Positions 11,222 through 22,060 of a DNA stretch of 64,000 bases are shown piece after piece. The notes beneath the pieces were generated by a model. That model ran no database searches and was not told where the DNA came from. It was given only the letters and a program-made list of their open reading frames with translations. The DNA is from Sorex araneus (lineage: Eukaryota; Chordata; Mammalia; Eulipotyphla; Soricidae). Position 1 is the first letter of the stretch. Each line of letters opens with the position of its first letter. The stretch lies in NCBI RefSeq assembly GCF_027595985.1, contig NC_073306.1:152452919-152516918 (forward strand), given 5' to 3'. Made by a program: the position numbers and the translations under genes.

Positions 11222-12060
11222 TGATGAGTTTTAAAAGAAAACGATATGGTCAAAATTGCTTTAAAGCAAAGATCACTATGCTCTTAGAAGATTGGTCATA
11301 ATGGGGCAAGGATGGACTTGGGGAAACCAGAGAGGACAATGTCAAAGTCAAAGTGCCCTGGAAAAGGCATCCCTGCAAAAATACAAGGGCTGTGCTCTGG
11401 TGGTGCTCTAGGATGCAAGTTTTAACACCAGCTTGTGTCAAGAGGAAACGTTTCTTCCCTGGGAATCAGTGAACACTTCCTGCAGGATGGTTCAGTTTGA
11501 GTTTACTCTTGAAGCCAAGTTAAGATAAGTATTTCTAACTCTTCCGGTGCAAAGAGTTTAGCTAGCAAAGAACATTGTTTATAGTACATTGATAATTAAA
11601 CCTGACCCTCCAGTTACCATGCTTGAGTGACCTTCACTTGGGAGGCTCTAGCATATGTGTGTTGTTATTTTAATGAGCAGCATTTCCCTATCCCTCCTGG
11701 CCCCCAATACAAATCCACAGTTAGTCTATATGGTTCTTTGGAGTCATTACCGTGGGCGCTCACACTTCCAGCATAAAACCTCAAATGAATGTTTCTCACA
11801 AGCACTTTGCTTTCTCGTTGAGGCTGTTCAAATGTCAGTGGTTTTAGCACGGAGCTTAACCTTTACGCATTTTCACTAGAGTTTCAGAAACACAGCCTGT
11901 GCTGGATTTTCCTTACGACAGTGGGTGGGAATGTTTTATACACATAGTTATAAGCCAAGAATTCTGGTAGTGCCATCAAACTGTCTTTGAGACATCATAT
12001 ACGTTTGAGTGCTTGCAATAAAGCACTAGTAGTCCATCACACTCAAATGTTACACACAGA
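11222..12060. other. Unique non-coding DNA
   Basis: No gene, RNA or repeat recognised. Short open frames on both strands at 11655-11879 overlap and carry no domain. Confidence 0.45.
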
Positions 12061-12215
12061 ACATTTGCTTATTCACTCATTCAACAAAATATTTACCAAG
12101 GCTTTGCTGGGGAGCAAGCACTCATAGAGGTAGTGAGGGAATACAGTCCTCAACAGAAAAGAAAGCCCTGTCTTCATGGAGTTCATATTCCAGCAGAGAT
12201 TGTAAAATAGGGGGT
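12061..12215 (-). repeat. Ancient L2 LINE 3' fragment
   Basis: The order 'attcactcattcaacaaaatattta', 'ggggagcaagcactcatag', 'gccctgtcttcatggagttcat' matches the reverse complement of the L2 3' end (cattcaacaaatatttattgagc ... ccctgccctcatggagctta). Confidence 0.65.
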
Positions 12216-12324
12216 CAGGCAGTAAGCTGAGAGACTCTTGATGAGAAAATTTTAAAAAGAACTGAAATGAATAGAAGCCACATTCCAGTAGATTCCAAGG
12301 ACCAGAAAGAACTGCACTGTATGT

Positions 12325-12565
12325 TCACTGTCATCCTGTTGTTCATCGATTTGTTCGAGCGGGCACCAGTAACATCTCTCAGTGTGAGACTTATTGTTAC
12401 TGTTTTTGGCATATCCAATATGCCATGGGTAGCTTGCCAGGCTCTGCGGTGCGGGAGCGATACTCTTGGTAGCTTGCCGAGCTCTCTGAGAGGGGCGGAG
12501 GAATCGAACACAGGTCGGCTGTGTGAAAGGCGAACACCCTACCGCTGTGCTATCACTCCAGCCAT
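12325..12565 (-). mobile_element. Type B (RTE-tailed) SINE, full length
   Basis: On the plus strand it begins with the reversed tail ('tgtcatcctgttgttcatcg', 'gagcgggcaccagtaac') and runs through the RTE-5'-like body ('ggtagcttgccaggctctgc', 'agcttgccgagctctctgag') to the reversed head ending 'gtgctatcactccagcc'. The B box is recognisable ('gaatcgaacac' in reverse). There is no poly(T) at its 3' boundary. Confidence 0.9.
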
Positions 12566-12662
12566 GCTAGTGGTTAGAAAAGAATCCCAATTATCTATTT
12601 TACTTCAAAATCACTGGAAAATAATTGACCTAAATGTTTACAATATATAGTAATATATTGAA

Positions 12663-12828
12663 TGGGGCTGGGGCAATAACACAGCGGATAGGGCATTTGC
12701 CTTGCATGCGGTAGACCCAGGTTCGATTCCCAGCATCCCATATGGTCCCCCGATCACCTCCAGAAGTAATTCCTGAGTGCTGAGCCAGGAATAGCCCCTG
12801 TGCATCACCAGGTGTGACCCCAAAAGCT
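12663..12828 (+). mobile_element. SOR SINE, type A
   Basis: Near-consensus copy: 'ggggctggggcaataacacag', B box 'ggttcgattcc' at about 12719-12729, 'cagcatcccatatggtcccc', 'gcatcaccaggtgtgacccc'. The A tail has been replaced by a (TATC)n microsatellite that starts directly at its 3' end. Confidence 0.93.
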
Positions 12829-12829
12829 A

Positions 12830-12883
<54 letters not shown>

Positions 12884-12897
12884 CCTATCTATCTATT
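12829..12897 (+). repeat. (TATC)n microsatellite
   Basis: About 17 near-perfect TATC units with one 'ctac' interruption near 12881. It grew between the tail of a type A SINE and the head of a type B SINE, so it probably expanded from the A-rich SINE tail. Confidence 0.97.
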
Positions 12898-12898
12898 T

Positions 12899-13139
12899 GG
12901 ACTGGAGAGATAGCACAGCGGGTAGGGCATTTGCCTTGCATGTGGCCAACCTGAGTTCGATTTCTCTGTCCCTCTTGGAGAGCTTGGCAAGCTACAGAGA
13001 GTATCCCACCCGCACGGCAGAGCCTGGTAAGCTACCTATGGCATATTCAATATGCCAAAAACAGTAACAAGTCTCACAATGAAGATGTTTCTGGTGCCCC
13101 CTCGAGCAAATCGATTAGCAACAGAATGACAGTGATACA
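12899..13139 (+). mobile_element. Type B (RTE-tailed) SINE, full length
   Basis: Head 'ggactggagagatagcacag', body 'cttggagagcttggcaagct', 'cacggcagagcctggtaagc', 'atatgccaaaaacagtaac', tail 'tggtgccccctcgagcaaatc' ending 'gaatgacagtgatacag'. It ends in a short CAGTGATA-like repeat, not poly(A). Confidence 0.92.
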
Positions 13140-13382
13140 GTTTTATATATATATATAGTTGACCTTCATTATTTTTGGATATTACTAAAATTTAATTGCA
13201 ACCCAACCTTAACATTCATAGTGCTTTCATGGTTATTGGAGATATGTGCAGAAATTTTTGAGTCACTTGGTATGTACAGTCCAGATGAGGTCCAGTCAGG
13301 CAGTCCTCATCCTTGTTTTAGCTATGAGCCCATTAAGTTCCAATTTTACACACTTTGAATTGCTTTCCCTTGGTGACTTGCT

Positions 13383-13862
13383 GTTTGTTTATTTATTTAT
13401 TTATTTATTTATTTTTATTGAATCACCATGAGCTACAAAATTTTGATGTTTAAATTTCAGTCATACAATGATCAAACACCCATCCTTCCACCAGTGTACA
13501 TTTACCACCACCAATGTCCCCAGTATCTCCTCCCCTCTGTCTCATCCTACCCCTGCTTCTATGGCAATTTCCCTCTTACTCTCTCTCTACTTGATCTGTT
13601 TGCAATACAGATAGTGAGAGGATATCATGTTTGGTCCTTTATCTACTTTCAGCACACATCTCCCATCCTGAGTGATTCCTCCAACCATCATTGACATAGT
13701 GATCCCTTCTCTATCCCAGCTGCCTACTTCCCCAGCTCAAAAGGCAGGCTCCAACTATGGAGCAATCTTCTTGGCCCTTGTCTCTACTGTCCTTGGGAGT
13801 TAGTCTCATATTATGATATTTTATATTCCACAAATGAGTGCAGTCATTCTATGTCTGTCCCT
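13383..13862 (-). mobile_element. L1 3' end, 5' truncated
   Basis: The (TTTA)n run at 13386-13413 is the reversed A-rich tail. It is followed by the same L1 3' UTR blocks seen at 31158 ('gaatcaccatgagctacaaaa', 'cagtcatacaatgatcaaac', 'ccacaaatgagtgcagtc'). An imperfect target repeat of the form 'tNccttggNgaNttgct' is seen at 13366-13382 and 13863-13879. Confidence 0.85.
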
Positions 13863-14003
13863 TTCCTTGGCGATTTGCTTAGAAAGTCCCCCAATCATAG
13901 GATGCAAATACTGTCTGGTGCTCCTAAATTCTGGAAGACTGTGATGTGTCTCATAAAGGAAACGCATGTGTTTGATACGTTTTGGTCTTCTTTGGCCTAT
14001 TGT

Positions 14004-14174
14004 TTAGTTTTGTTTGGATACCATACACAGCAATGCGCAGGTCTGCTTCCTGGCTTTGTGGTCAGGGATCTCTCCTGGCAGGGCTGGGGGACCATATGGG
14101 GTGATTTGGATTGACCTGAGTCAGTCTTTTGCAGCACAATTGCCTTACATGATGTATTAGCTCTCTGGCCTGAT
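14004..14174 (-). mobile_element. SOR SINE, type A, diverged
   Basis: The plus strand shows 'gggatctctcctggcagggc', 'gggggaccatatgggg', 'gcacaattgccttacatg' and 'gtattagctctctggcc', the reversed family landmarks. Strongly mutated. Confidence 0.78.
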
Positions 14175-14309
14175 AAGTTTGTTCTTTTGAGTGAGTCCAA
14201 TGATAAAGAATCAATCTCATATGTTAAATATGGCATCTTTAAACAAAAATGCATTAAGACAAATATTGATTATTTGATAAGATAATTGTCACCAGAGGTT
14301 CATAGAAAC

Positions 14310-14614
14310 TAACTATAATGACCCTCAGAGCAATTGTTAGGTATTCATGAATTCAGTGTTGGTGATGTTTCAGACAAAGTAGCACTATAGCACTGTTGTC
14401 TCCTTGTTCATTGATTTGCTTGCACGACCACCAGTAACGTCTCCATTGTAAGACTTGTTGTTGCTGTTTTTGGCATATCGAATACACCATGGGTAGCTTG
14501 CCAGGCTCTGCTGTGCAGGCAGGGTACTCTCGGTAGCTTGCCGGGCTCTCCGAGAGGGACAGAGCAATCGAACCTGGGTTGGCCATGTACAAGGCAAATG
14601 CCCTACCGCTCCAG
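14310..14614 (-). mobile_element. Type B SINE with extended 3' end
   Basis: A full type B copy (reversed tail 'cattgatttgcttgcacg', body 'cggtagcttgccgggctctc', B box 'caatcgaacc' in reverse, head 'gcaaatgccctaccgctcc'). It is preceded by about 75 bp (14310-14384) nearly identical to 4938-5010. Both copies end at the same base, which marks a subfamily with a longer 3' terminus. Confidence 0.9.
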
Positions 14615-14794
14615 TTCATTAATTTCCTTATGCTATATAAATATAACTTTCAAAAACTTTACTATAACTTAAGGTCCAGAAAAGATTTAAAAAAAGGTTT
14701 TAACTGTGATGAAATACATAGCAGTAGTTAATAAATGCCTTCATATTTATTGTCAGGAGGGTTTCTTAAACCATTGGGGTGGCTAGAAGATAAC

Positions 14795-14885
14795 ATTGAA
14801 AAGATAACAGTGAGATGGGCACTTGTCTTGGGCGACCCGAGTCTGATCCCCAGCATCCTATATGGTTCCCCAAACACTGCTCTAA
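14795..14885 (+). repeat. Partial SOR SINE head
   Basis: Sequence 'cttgggcgacccgagtctgatccccagcatcctatatggttcccc' (in pieces) matches the head-to-body junction of type A. The start and the A tail are missing. Confidence 0.6.
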
Positions 14886-15189
14886 CAACTTGGGTCCAAC
14901 TCTGAATCCAAATGAAAACTGAGGTGGGCAGGAAGGATAGAAACTGAACTACCCTTAATTATCCATGATCTATTCAGATGGTACTGGAACAAAAAAGGTA
15001 GAGAAGTTAAGAAAAATAATATAAAATACAAATTATCCTTTCCTTTTCTTGCTTCCCATTATGGCTTAAGGTAAAATAGTAAAATTAAATTTTATGAGAA
15101 GTGTATGTTTAAATGCTCTTAGAAACTAGAACCATTACTAAGTTTATTAAGATGGCAGATTTCCACTGGGACTATTGGTATTACCAGTC

Positions 15190-15300
15190 ATTTTTTTTTA
15201 ATTTGGTTTAGGGTTTGCACCCACCAGTGCTTCTTGGGGATGGAACCCAGGGCTCATGTATGTGCACCTGCACCCTGGCCTTTTGTGCTATCTCCCCAGT
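15190..15300 (-). repeat. Old tRNA-derived SINE fragment
   Basis: 'ggatggaacccagggctcatg' and 'gtgctatctccccagtc' resemble a reversed tRNA-like SINE head. Too diverged to place in type A or B. Confidence 0.5.
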
Positions 15301-15445
15301 CTTATTATCAGAGTCTTAAGTGTTGAAACCTGGGTCCCTAATATCACCCAGTTTAATCAAAAGCTTTGTTCCTATAGACAACTGTTTTCTCATAGCCCTC
15401 TGCATTATTATCTAGATATGAAGAATATGTATCTAATTCTTTCCT

Positions 15446-15602
15446 TGTTTTCTTTTTGGTGTTAGGGCCATACCAGGTGGTGCTCAGGTACTGACTCTGC
15501 GCTCAGAGATCACTCCTGGTAGGCTCAGAATGCCAGGGACTGAACCCTGGTTGGCTGCATGCAAGAAAAGTGCCTTACTCACTGTACTACTGCTTCAACT
15601 CC
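15446..15602 (-). mobile_element. SOR SINE, type A, diverged
   Basis: Reversed landmarks 'gggccataccaggtggtgctcagg', 'agatcactcctggtaggctc', 'ggactgaaccctggttggctgc' (read in pieces) and 'ctgtactactgcttcaactcc'. Confidence 0.8.
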
Positions 15603-15704
15603 TCAATGATTTTTTTCTTCCATAGTACATGGGATTCAGCTCCGAGCCTCACATGTGCAAGGCATGTGCTACACTGCTGAGCCACATACCTAGCCCTATC
15701 TTTT

Positions 15705-17047
15705 TTTTTTAAATTTTATTGAATCACCATGTGGAGGGTTACATAGTTCTCAGGATTATGTCAGTTATACAATACTCAAGCACCCTTCCCTTCACCAGTG
15801 CCCATCTTCCATCACCAACCCCCCCTGTACACCTGCCGCCCCCTCCCACCGCCCCAGTCCCCACCCTTGTAAGTGATAAGTTTCACTTTGTTTACGCTTT
15901 ATCTCGATTACATTCCATGTTTCAACACACAACTCACTACCGTTGCTGGGGTTTCCCCCTAAAAAGAAAAAGACAGTCCTATTGCCAAGGAAGCATTTGA
16001 TAGTTCTCCATTGCTAAGAATATAGAGATATTAAGTCCCTCTGTTTGTTACATAACTTTTCTTTTTCCCCCTTGTCCCGCGCCACCGAGTTCACACCTGT
16101 TTAGTAATCGCTACGCTGTCTGACAAAGGGAAAAAAACCAAAAAGGGTGGTTATTTCCCATCATCAGCCAGTGTGGGGCTCTGGCTTAGTTGATAGTCTA
16201 GTAGAGTGTCTGCAAGCAGTTTCTGGAACCAAAGGCCTTGCGCTGGTATCGGCTCCGGCTCGAGATTCCACCAGCGTCCCGCTGATCCATGTACATAATT
16301 TTTCCCCTTATATCCCATTCCCACGCCACCAGGTCTGTTTGCTTAATGGACATCACACTATGGTTGACGCCACGCCGCGTTTCTTCCCGAGAAAGAAGGA
16401 TATTTCTTCTCAGCCGGCATGGGGATATAGCTTAGTTCAGTCTAGAGAGATGGCTACCACTTTGATTGCCTTCAATATTTCAGCAAAAGACTTACTATTC
16501 TTGTTAGGATCTCCCACAAAAGTCCGACCCATTAAAAAGGAACCATTACATATTGCTGATGCTAAGATGACATTAGGTCGCGCGGCCGCGGTAGCGGCCG
16601 CGTGGTTTTGGGTTTCTGTATAAAGTCTAGGGAAAGTACAACCAGAAATAACATCACTACAAACTTTTACCCTTTTATGGTGCTCATAAGATGGAGAAAA
16701 CTAGAGAGAGGCTCAAAGTCTCCATTTTGCGCTCAGAAAGCCGTGGACCCTGCGCTGTGCTCGGGAGGAAGGGGTTGAGAGAGAGAGGTTAAAAGAATTG
16801 GGGAATGCCCGGTTTCCACTGTCGCAGCCTGCTGTGGGGTCTCCGATCCCGTGCCGGAATTAGTTCAGTGGGCTGCTTGGAGTCCAAGGGCACTCTTTTG
16901 GGCTCTTCCATCATGCTCGATCCGCAGCAGGGCCAGAAGGAACGCACACGTGGGGGAGGTGGGTTTAAGTATCTATCTGCGGTCGGCGGGGATCACCGCC
17001 CCCGCCCCCCTGGGGTCTCCCGCGCGAGCGCGTCCTGTTTCAGCTGA
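15705..17047 (-). mobile_element. Composite L1-tailed non-autonomous retroposon, apparently complete
   Basis: A 1,343-bp insertion bounded by a perfect 16-bp target duplication 'cctagccctatctttt' (15689-15704 and 17048-17063). The poly(T) at 15705-15710 is the reversed A tail, so the element reads right to left. Its 3' ~150 bp ('gaatcaccatgtggagggtt' and onward in reverse) resemble the local L1 3' UTR. Its 5' part is CpG-rich, with two NotI-type 'gcggccgc' sites at 16582 and 16594. A motif of the form 'gttgaaatattgaatgtaatc' (read in sense) recurs inside it. It has no ORF in the sense direction. The perfect target duplication and retained CpGs imply a recent insertion. L1-driven mobilisation is inferred from the tail and the duplication. 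Confidence 0.85.
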
Positions 17048-17339
17048 CCTAGCCCTATCTTTTAATGGTCTTGCGCTAGTGGTCTTATGCTAATTTCATG
17101 TCTATACCTAATTCTTTCAATTCCTGTTTTTTGATTCCTTCACTTTTACCCTGCACTTGTGAATTTTTTGATTTGTTCAAGGATTGGCTCAATGGCCAAA
17201 TTGGCCAAGTTCACATTATATGTGAATATAATATCATGACAATGTTAGGTTATCTATGAGCTCACTCAACAAAATATTTGAGTACCTACCGAATGCTAGT
17301 CATAAGCAATCAGGGATAGGGGTATAACAGTGACTGTTT

Positions 17340-17460
17340 TCTATATATATATTGTATTTATTTAATATTTATATATATAAATATTATTATATTTATATAT
17401 AAAATTGATGCAAAAGAATATATATAGCATAGGAGTATAGCAGTGACATATATATATATA
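17340..17460. repeat. AT-rich microsatellite tract
   Basis: Imperfect (TA)n and TTTATATA runs, interrupted by non-repetitive pieces that are also found nearby (see findings). It lies within an L2-like remnant (about 17255-17335 and 17461-17520, minus strand). Confidence 0.8.
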
Positions 17461-17601
17461 CCAGTCCTGTGCTCTGAATCTTCTACCCTATGGAGGAGTA
17501 GTTATGGTGGCAACAGAAAGTCAGTTAAGTCAATAAACATGTCAAGTGGTGATAAATGAAAAGAAGAAAAATTGCACTGTAAAATGAAAACAAGTGATGA
17601 G

Positions 17602-17768
17602 GGGACTGGAGAAACAGTACAGTGGGGAGGGAGCCTGCCTTGCATGCAGCCGACTAGGGTTCAATCCCTGCACCACATATGGTCACAAGGAGTGACCCCT
17701 AAGTGCAGAGTCAGGAGCAAGCCCTGAGCACCAGCAGCTTTAGCCCAAGAACCCATTCCCTCAAAAAA
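17602..17768 (+). mobile_element. SOR SINE, type A
   Basis: Head 'gggactggagaaacagtacag', 'gcctgccttgcatgcagccgac', 'gagtgacccctaagtgcagag', A-rich end 'tcaaaaaaag'. Moderately diverged with internal losses. Confidence 0.85.
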
Positions 17769-17769
17769 A

Positions 17770-18852
17770 GATGATGACAAAAACCGATGTTATTATCTAC
17801 AGATAGGATAGTTAGGAAAGGTTACCCTGATGCATGGCAACACTTGAACAGAGACCCAATCAAATGAGCAAAAAGAGCATATAGCTAAGTGAGAGAAACA
17901 TTCATGTTTGCATTGCATGAATGCAGGAGTATACTTAAAGAGATGTGAGGAATAGTAACTTAGTGGGAGAAAACAGAAAATGAGACTGGAAAGGTGGAGA
18001 ATGACAAACTTCCATTTATATTGGGCCTTTTAACTCTTGGGAAGGAACTAAGTTTTACTGAGGCCCGTAGAAACTATTAGAAAATTGATGCAAAAGAATG
18101 ATATAGTGTAATTTATCCTACTGTGTGGAAAATCTGGGCAAAGTAGCAACAACAAATGAGAATTGTTTGGTTTTCTCCCCTTTTTTCTCCCACTACATAC
18201 GGAGCGACACCTGAGTGCTGTTGAAAAAATCGTGGGACTTTAAGACAACAAGAGTTCAAATCAGATCTGCTGCGTATATATGTCTGTGATTTGGGACAAG
18301 ATATTTCCTCTCAGTAGGCCTCAAATTCATGATCTGTAAAATAGAAACACCCCAGCATTGTAAGCAAGGTTGTTGTTAGTATTAAATAACAAATGAACAC
18401 CTGCTATTTGGCAAATCACAAGTACTAATTAAGTCGAAGCAGCATTTAAAATATTATCTAAATTTTCTGTTATTCATGCATTGCCAGTGGGAATTTTATA
18501 ATGGAAATTAATCTTGAACATATATTTTAAAAAACAATCCACATTTTAATTGAAAATGTGGTGCATGTTTCTGCTAAAAGATCAAATAATATAATGGGCA
18601 AGCAAGAACTTTGAGCTTCTAGTTTATTCCAAGTTCCTAGTTCTTTTCAGAGGCAGCCATTGCTAATCATTGCATATGTGTGTATATGTATATGCAGACA
18701 TGAGTTTTTATGTATATAAATACTTCAAAAAAGAAATCCTTTATTTAGGAATGTTTACATTACAAGTTCAGATTTTAAAGCAATCTGGGTTATTACTCTA
18801 TGACTTCTCCTTATGTTTATCTCAGAAGGGAACTTATCCTGTTTAATGCAGG
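17770..18852. other. Mostly unique DNA with one MIR remnant
   Basis: No gene. A MIR-like remnant lies at 18245-18430: 'gttcaaatcagatctgctgc', 'gtgatttgggacaag', 'gatctgtaaaatagaaac' and 'gttgttgttagtattaaata' follow the MIR order on the plus strand. Confidence 0.6.
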
Positions 18853-18866
18853 TACCCTGTTAAGAC

Positions 18867-19113
18867 GGACTAAAGCAATAGTGCAGTGGGTAGTGCAGCC
18901 TTGCACTTGGCTGACCCAGGTTCAATTCTTCCATCCCTCTCGGAGAGCCCGGCAATCTACCAGGAGTATCCCACCCACACGGCAGATCCTGGCAAGCTAC
19001 CCTTGGCATATTCATATGCCAAAAACAGTAACAAAAAGTCTCACAATGGAGATGTTACTGGTGCCTGGTCAAGCAAAATCGATGAACAATGGGATGACAG
19101 TGCTACAGTGCTG
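18867..19113 (+). mobile_element. Type B (RTE-tailed) SINE, full length
   Basis: Head 'ggactaaagcaatagtgcag', body 'ctcggagagcccggcaatct', 'cacggcagatcctggcaagc', tail 'gttactggtgcctggtcaagc' ending in a duplicated 'cagtgcta' unit. The target repeat 'ccctgttaaNac' is at 18855-18866 and 19114-19125. It ends in a short tandem repeat with no poly(A). Confidence 0.92.
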
Positions 19114-19125
19114 CCCTGTTAAAAC

Positions 19126-19681
19126 ATTGGCAAACAATACTCATCTAGTTTCACATCTCTTGCCCTCATCCCTATCAAATTGGTTCTGTAAACTTCAGTG
19201 GTCAGAGTTGATTATCTCTTGTACCCATTAGTATATTCTATGTTGTTAGGAGAACTATTGTCATTTCATATTTTAGTTGACAATATATTCTAGGGAATGA
19301 CTTAAGGTTGGTCTAAAACAATACCTATATCTCCCTCCATTTGCTGAAGTCAGGTTTCAAAGTGCCCATATCACCCCACATGCATATGCCAACGTGACAT
19401 AAAGAGAATGTTCTCTTCCTCCCTGTCTTGGGTAATGGAGATGCTGCGGCAACCTTGCATGTCTCCATAGAAGAGGCACTGTGCACCCACCGGGGTGATG
19501 AACAAGAAAGAAGAAAAGAGAATGAACACTGGATACTATTGTTGAGAGGCTAAACCACTCTTAAGACTCATTAATTCTGGATAGATGTAGGAAACTGCCT
19601 TGAGAATTTCAGCTTTTCCCCCATACCATTACTTTCAGTCAAAAGCATCCTATATGATATAGCTCCAAGATACATCTCAAG
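19126..19681. other. Unique non-coding DNA
   Basis: No gene or repeat recognised. Confidence 0.45.
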
Positions 19682-19694
19682 AATGTCTTTTTCC

Positions 19695-19865
19695 GGGGCT
19701 GGAGCAATAGCACGGTGGGTAGGGTGTTTGCCTTGCACATGGCCAACCCGGCTTCGATTCCCAGCATCCCATATGGTCCCCTGAGCACCACCAGGAGTGA
19801 TTCCTGAGTGCAGAGCCAGGAATAACCCCTGTGCATCGCGGGGTGTGACCCAAAAAGCAAAAAAA
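19695..19865 (+). mobile_element. SOR SINE, type A, young
   Basis: Near-consensus full-length copy ('ggggctggagcaatagcacg' to 'gggtgtgacccaaaaagc' plus poly(A)). The target duplication 'aatgtctttttcc' is perfect at 19682-19694 and 19866-19878. Confidence 0.96.
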
Positions 19866-20109
19866 AATGTCTTTTTCCAACAATGCATTTGGATAATCTT
19901 CTAAAGTTGGACCCTCTTCAATTCTATAGCTACTTACACCATTTCACTCCTGTGTCTCTGGTTCTAGATTCACAGCTCCCAAGAAATGCCTACTTCCTCA
20001 CCAGCCCAGACATCAGGTTTTCTTCCCCAGGAAGCCACCAGACATTTGGAGAGAACCAAGGAATTTAGATCAGTAACATAACCACAAACCAATTTCAAGA
20101 CATAGGATG

Positions 20110-20285
20110 GTGAATTGATTCAACACTTCTTCATTTTCATTTGTTCAAAAAGTATTAAATACCCATTTGTTAAGTTTCAGGAATATTGATATAGTAATAT
20201 AATTGAAAATTAAATAATTATCTGCTCTTAGTGAGTTTATAGCCCATCATATAATCATATAATCAAACAAATCAAGGTATAATTG
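20110..20285 (-). repeat. Probable ancient L2 fragment
   Basis: 'tcatttgttcaaaaagtatta', 'acccatttgttaagtttcagg' and 'gctcttagtgagtttatagccc' follow the reversed L2 3' layout, heavily diverged. Confidence 0.45.
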
Positions 20286-20352
20286 CAAATTATGAGAAGG
20301 AGTAAGCATGGAAGTATAAACTGCCTAGTAATCAGAGGATGAAGACCATTAG

Positions 20353-20514
20353 GGGCCAGAGAGATAATAGAGTAAGCAAGGTGCTTACTTCACACAGCCA
20401 GCCTGGGAACAATTCACCTGTGGCCCATCACATCCCAGGTACTGCCAGGAGTAATCTCTGAAGGCAGAGCCAGGAGTAAGCCCCCAATGCAGTCATGTGT
20501 GCCTTCCACCCCAA
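20353..20514 (+). mobile_element. SOR SINE, type A, diverged
   Basis: 'ggggccagagagataatagag', 'gtactgccaggagtaatctc' and 'gcagagccaggagtaagccc'. A target-like repeat 'gacNattag' lies at about 20344-20352 and 20516-20524. Confidence 0.82.
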
Positions 20515-20524
20515 GGACTATTAG

Positions 20525-21615
20525 AAGGAAGAACTTCTCCATCAGTCCTAACAATTCAAAGATGGTTGAAGTAGGATGGGAAAAATATTACAGATTTCAC
20601 TGAAAGTTAGAATTTTCTTCAATGTATGAATCTGGCCAACAAGTATATATTGTAGCTTCTTCAGAGATACTGAAATAGTTCTTACAGTCATCATTAATTT
20701 GGAATGATTATAGTTATTATACCTGCCACAAGATCCTGATATTTAGTGAGCTAATAAGTACATCTAATAGAAAACAATCATTAATAAAACAATTTTAGAA
20801 TTATTTTGATAACTTTTAAGAAATATGATTATAATTCTGTGCACTTTTTGTATTTAAAAATGTTATTTCAAGAAGGGATTACTTGGACTTCTTGAGGCCC
20901 TCAAAAGAATCGTTGACAAAAATAGTTAAGAGATTTTCCTTCTTTCTCTTATCAAAGTGACCATAAGTTCTGAGAAAAATCAGTGTTGACATCTCCTCCC
21001 CAACTTGCTGCCCCCAGCTCATCCCTGTACTCCCAGAGGCCATGTAATCACAGCCTCAGAGAAATTAAGAGTCAAAAGAAGAATTTAGAGAAATATAAAC
21101 AGAAATAATTCCATGGGAAGAGGCAAAAAGTCCTTGCTCCTCGGAAAAGGGTAAGATTTGGATGTTCCTGCCAGAAGAGGCAGAAATACTCCTTTTGCTG
21201 TACAGGAATTCTGTACAGCCAATGCCTGAATTCCAGGGGGAGAAACAGGGGGCTTGAACCAGGCTTAAAGATCAAACTTAAACCAGCCTCAGTCTTGATC
21301 ATCATGCAAAGCAGAGCAGAGAGCAGTGGCTCTTAGGAGCTTGGGCAATAACTGTTACAGCTGTGACCTTCATATTCTGAAGACTAACTGGATATTGCTT
21401 AACTCTGGTTTTCAAAATGTTTACTGAGGAAAATAAATGGAATTTCCTGTCTTCCTACTAATCTGAGATAAAAAACCTTTTCTTCATATGGTAACCAATA
21501 TTCCTTTTCTCATAGCACATGCTGTTGCTCAGTAAGATCCATGCCTGCTCTTCTAAGAGCTAAAAGACACATAAGAGCTAACTTTGAGCATTGGAGCCCA
21601 AGTGTCCTTTCAAGA
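20525..21615. other. Mostly unique DNA; holds copy 1 of a local duplication
   Basis: No gene. The segment 21425-21590 recurs, diverged, at 22308-22475. Confidence 0.5.
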
Positions 21616-21617
21616 TA

Positions 21618-22060
21618 TCACAGGAACTGAGATCTGGAAACAACTCAAGTGTCCAAGAAGAGATAAGTGAGTAAAGGAACTGTGAGAGATAGACAATGGG
21701 ATGTTTCTCAGCAATAAGAAAAGATAAAATGATGCAATTTGTTGCTCCATGAATGAAACTAGAGGTTCTTTATGCTGAGTGAAGCCACTCAGAAGGAGAA
21801 AGACAAAATATAATAATCTCTGATAGGTGGGATATAAAGAAACATAGTAAGGGGATAAGAAATGGAAATATCAGTAGAACTTGGGAGCTTATCCACAGAT
21901 CAGAACGTATCAAGAGAGAGTAGAGGAGGTGGATGGGAGGGGATCTTGGGATGCTGGTGAGGGGAAGCGAGTGTATGGTGGTAGGTAAGGTGTTGGACAT
22001 CGTATGCACAAAATGATCATTAACTGCATTAGACATCATGCTCTTTCAATTAAAAATTAG
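21618..22060 (+). repeat. L1 3' fragment
   Basis: L1 blocks in order: 'ctggaaacaactcaagtgtcc', 'gatgcaatttgttgctccatg', 'gctgagtgaagccactcagaagg', 'ggtgggatataaagaaacatag', a G-rich stretch and 'caattaaaaattag'. 5' truncated and without open frames. Confidence 0.75.

Noticed and set aside
16560..17040. CpG island as a host gene promoter
   Set aside because: It lies wholly within a retroposon bounded by a perfect target duplication, so the CpG richness belongs to the mobile element.
15705..17047. Endogenous retrovirus or solo LTR
   Set aside because: It has a poly(A)-type end and a 16-bp target duplication. No TG...CA ends, no short fixed-length duplication and no gag/pol/env traces were seen.
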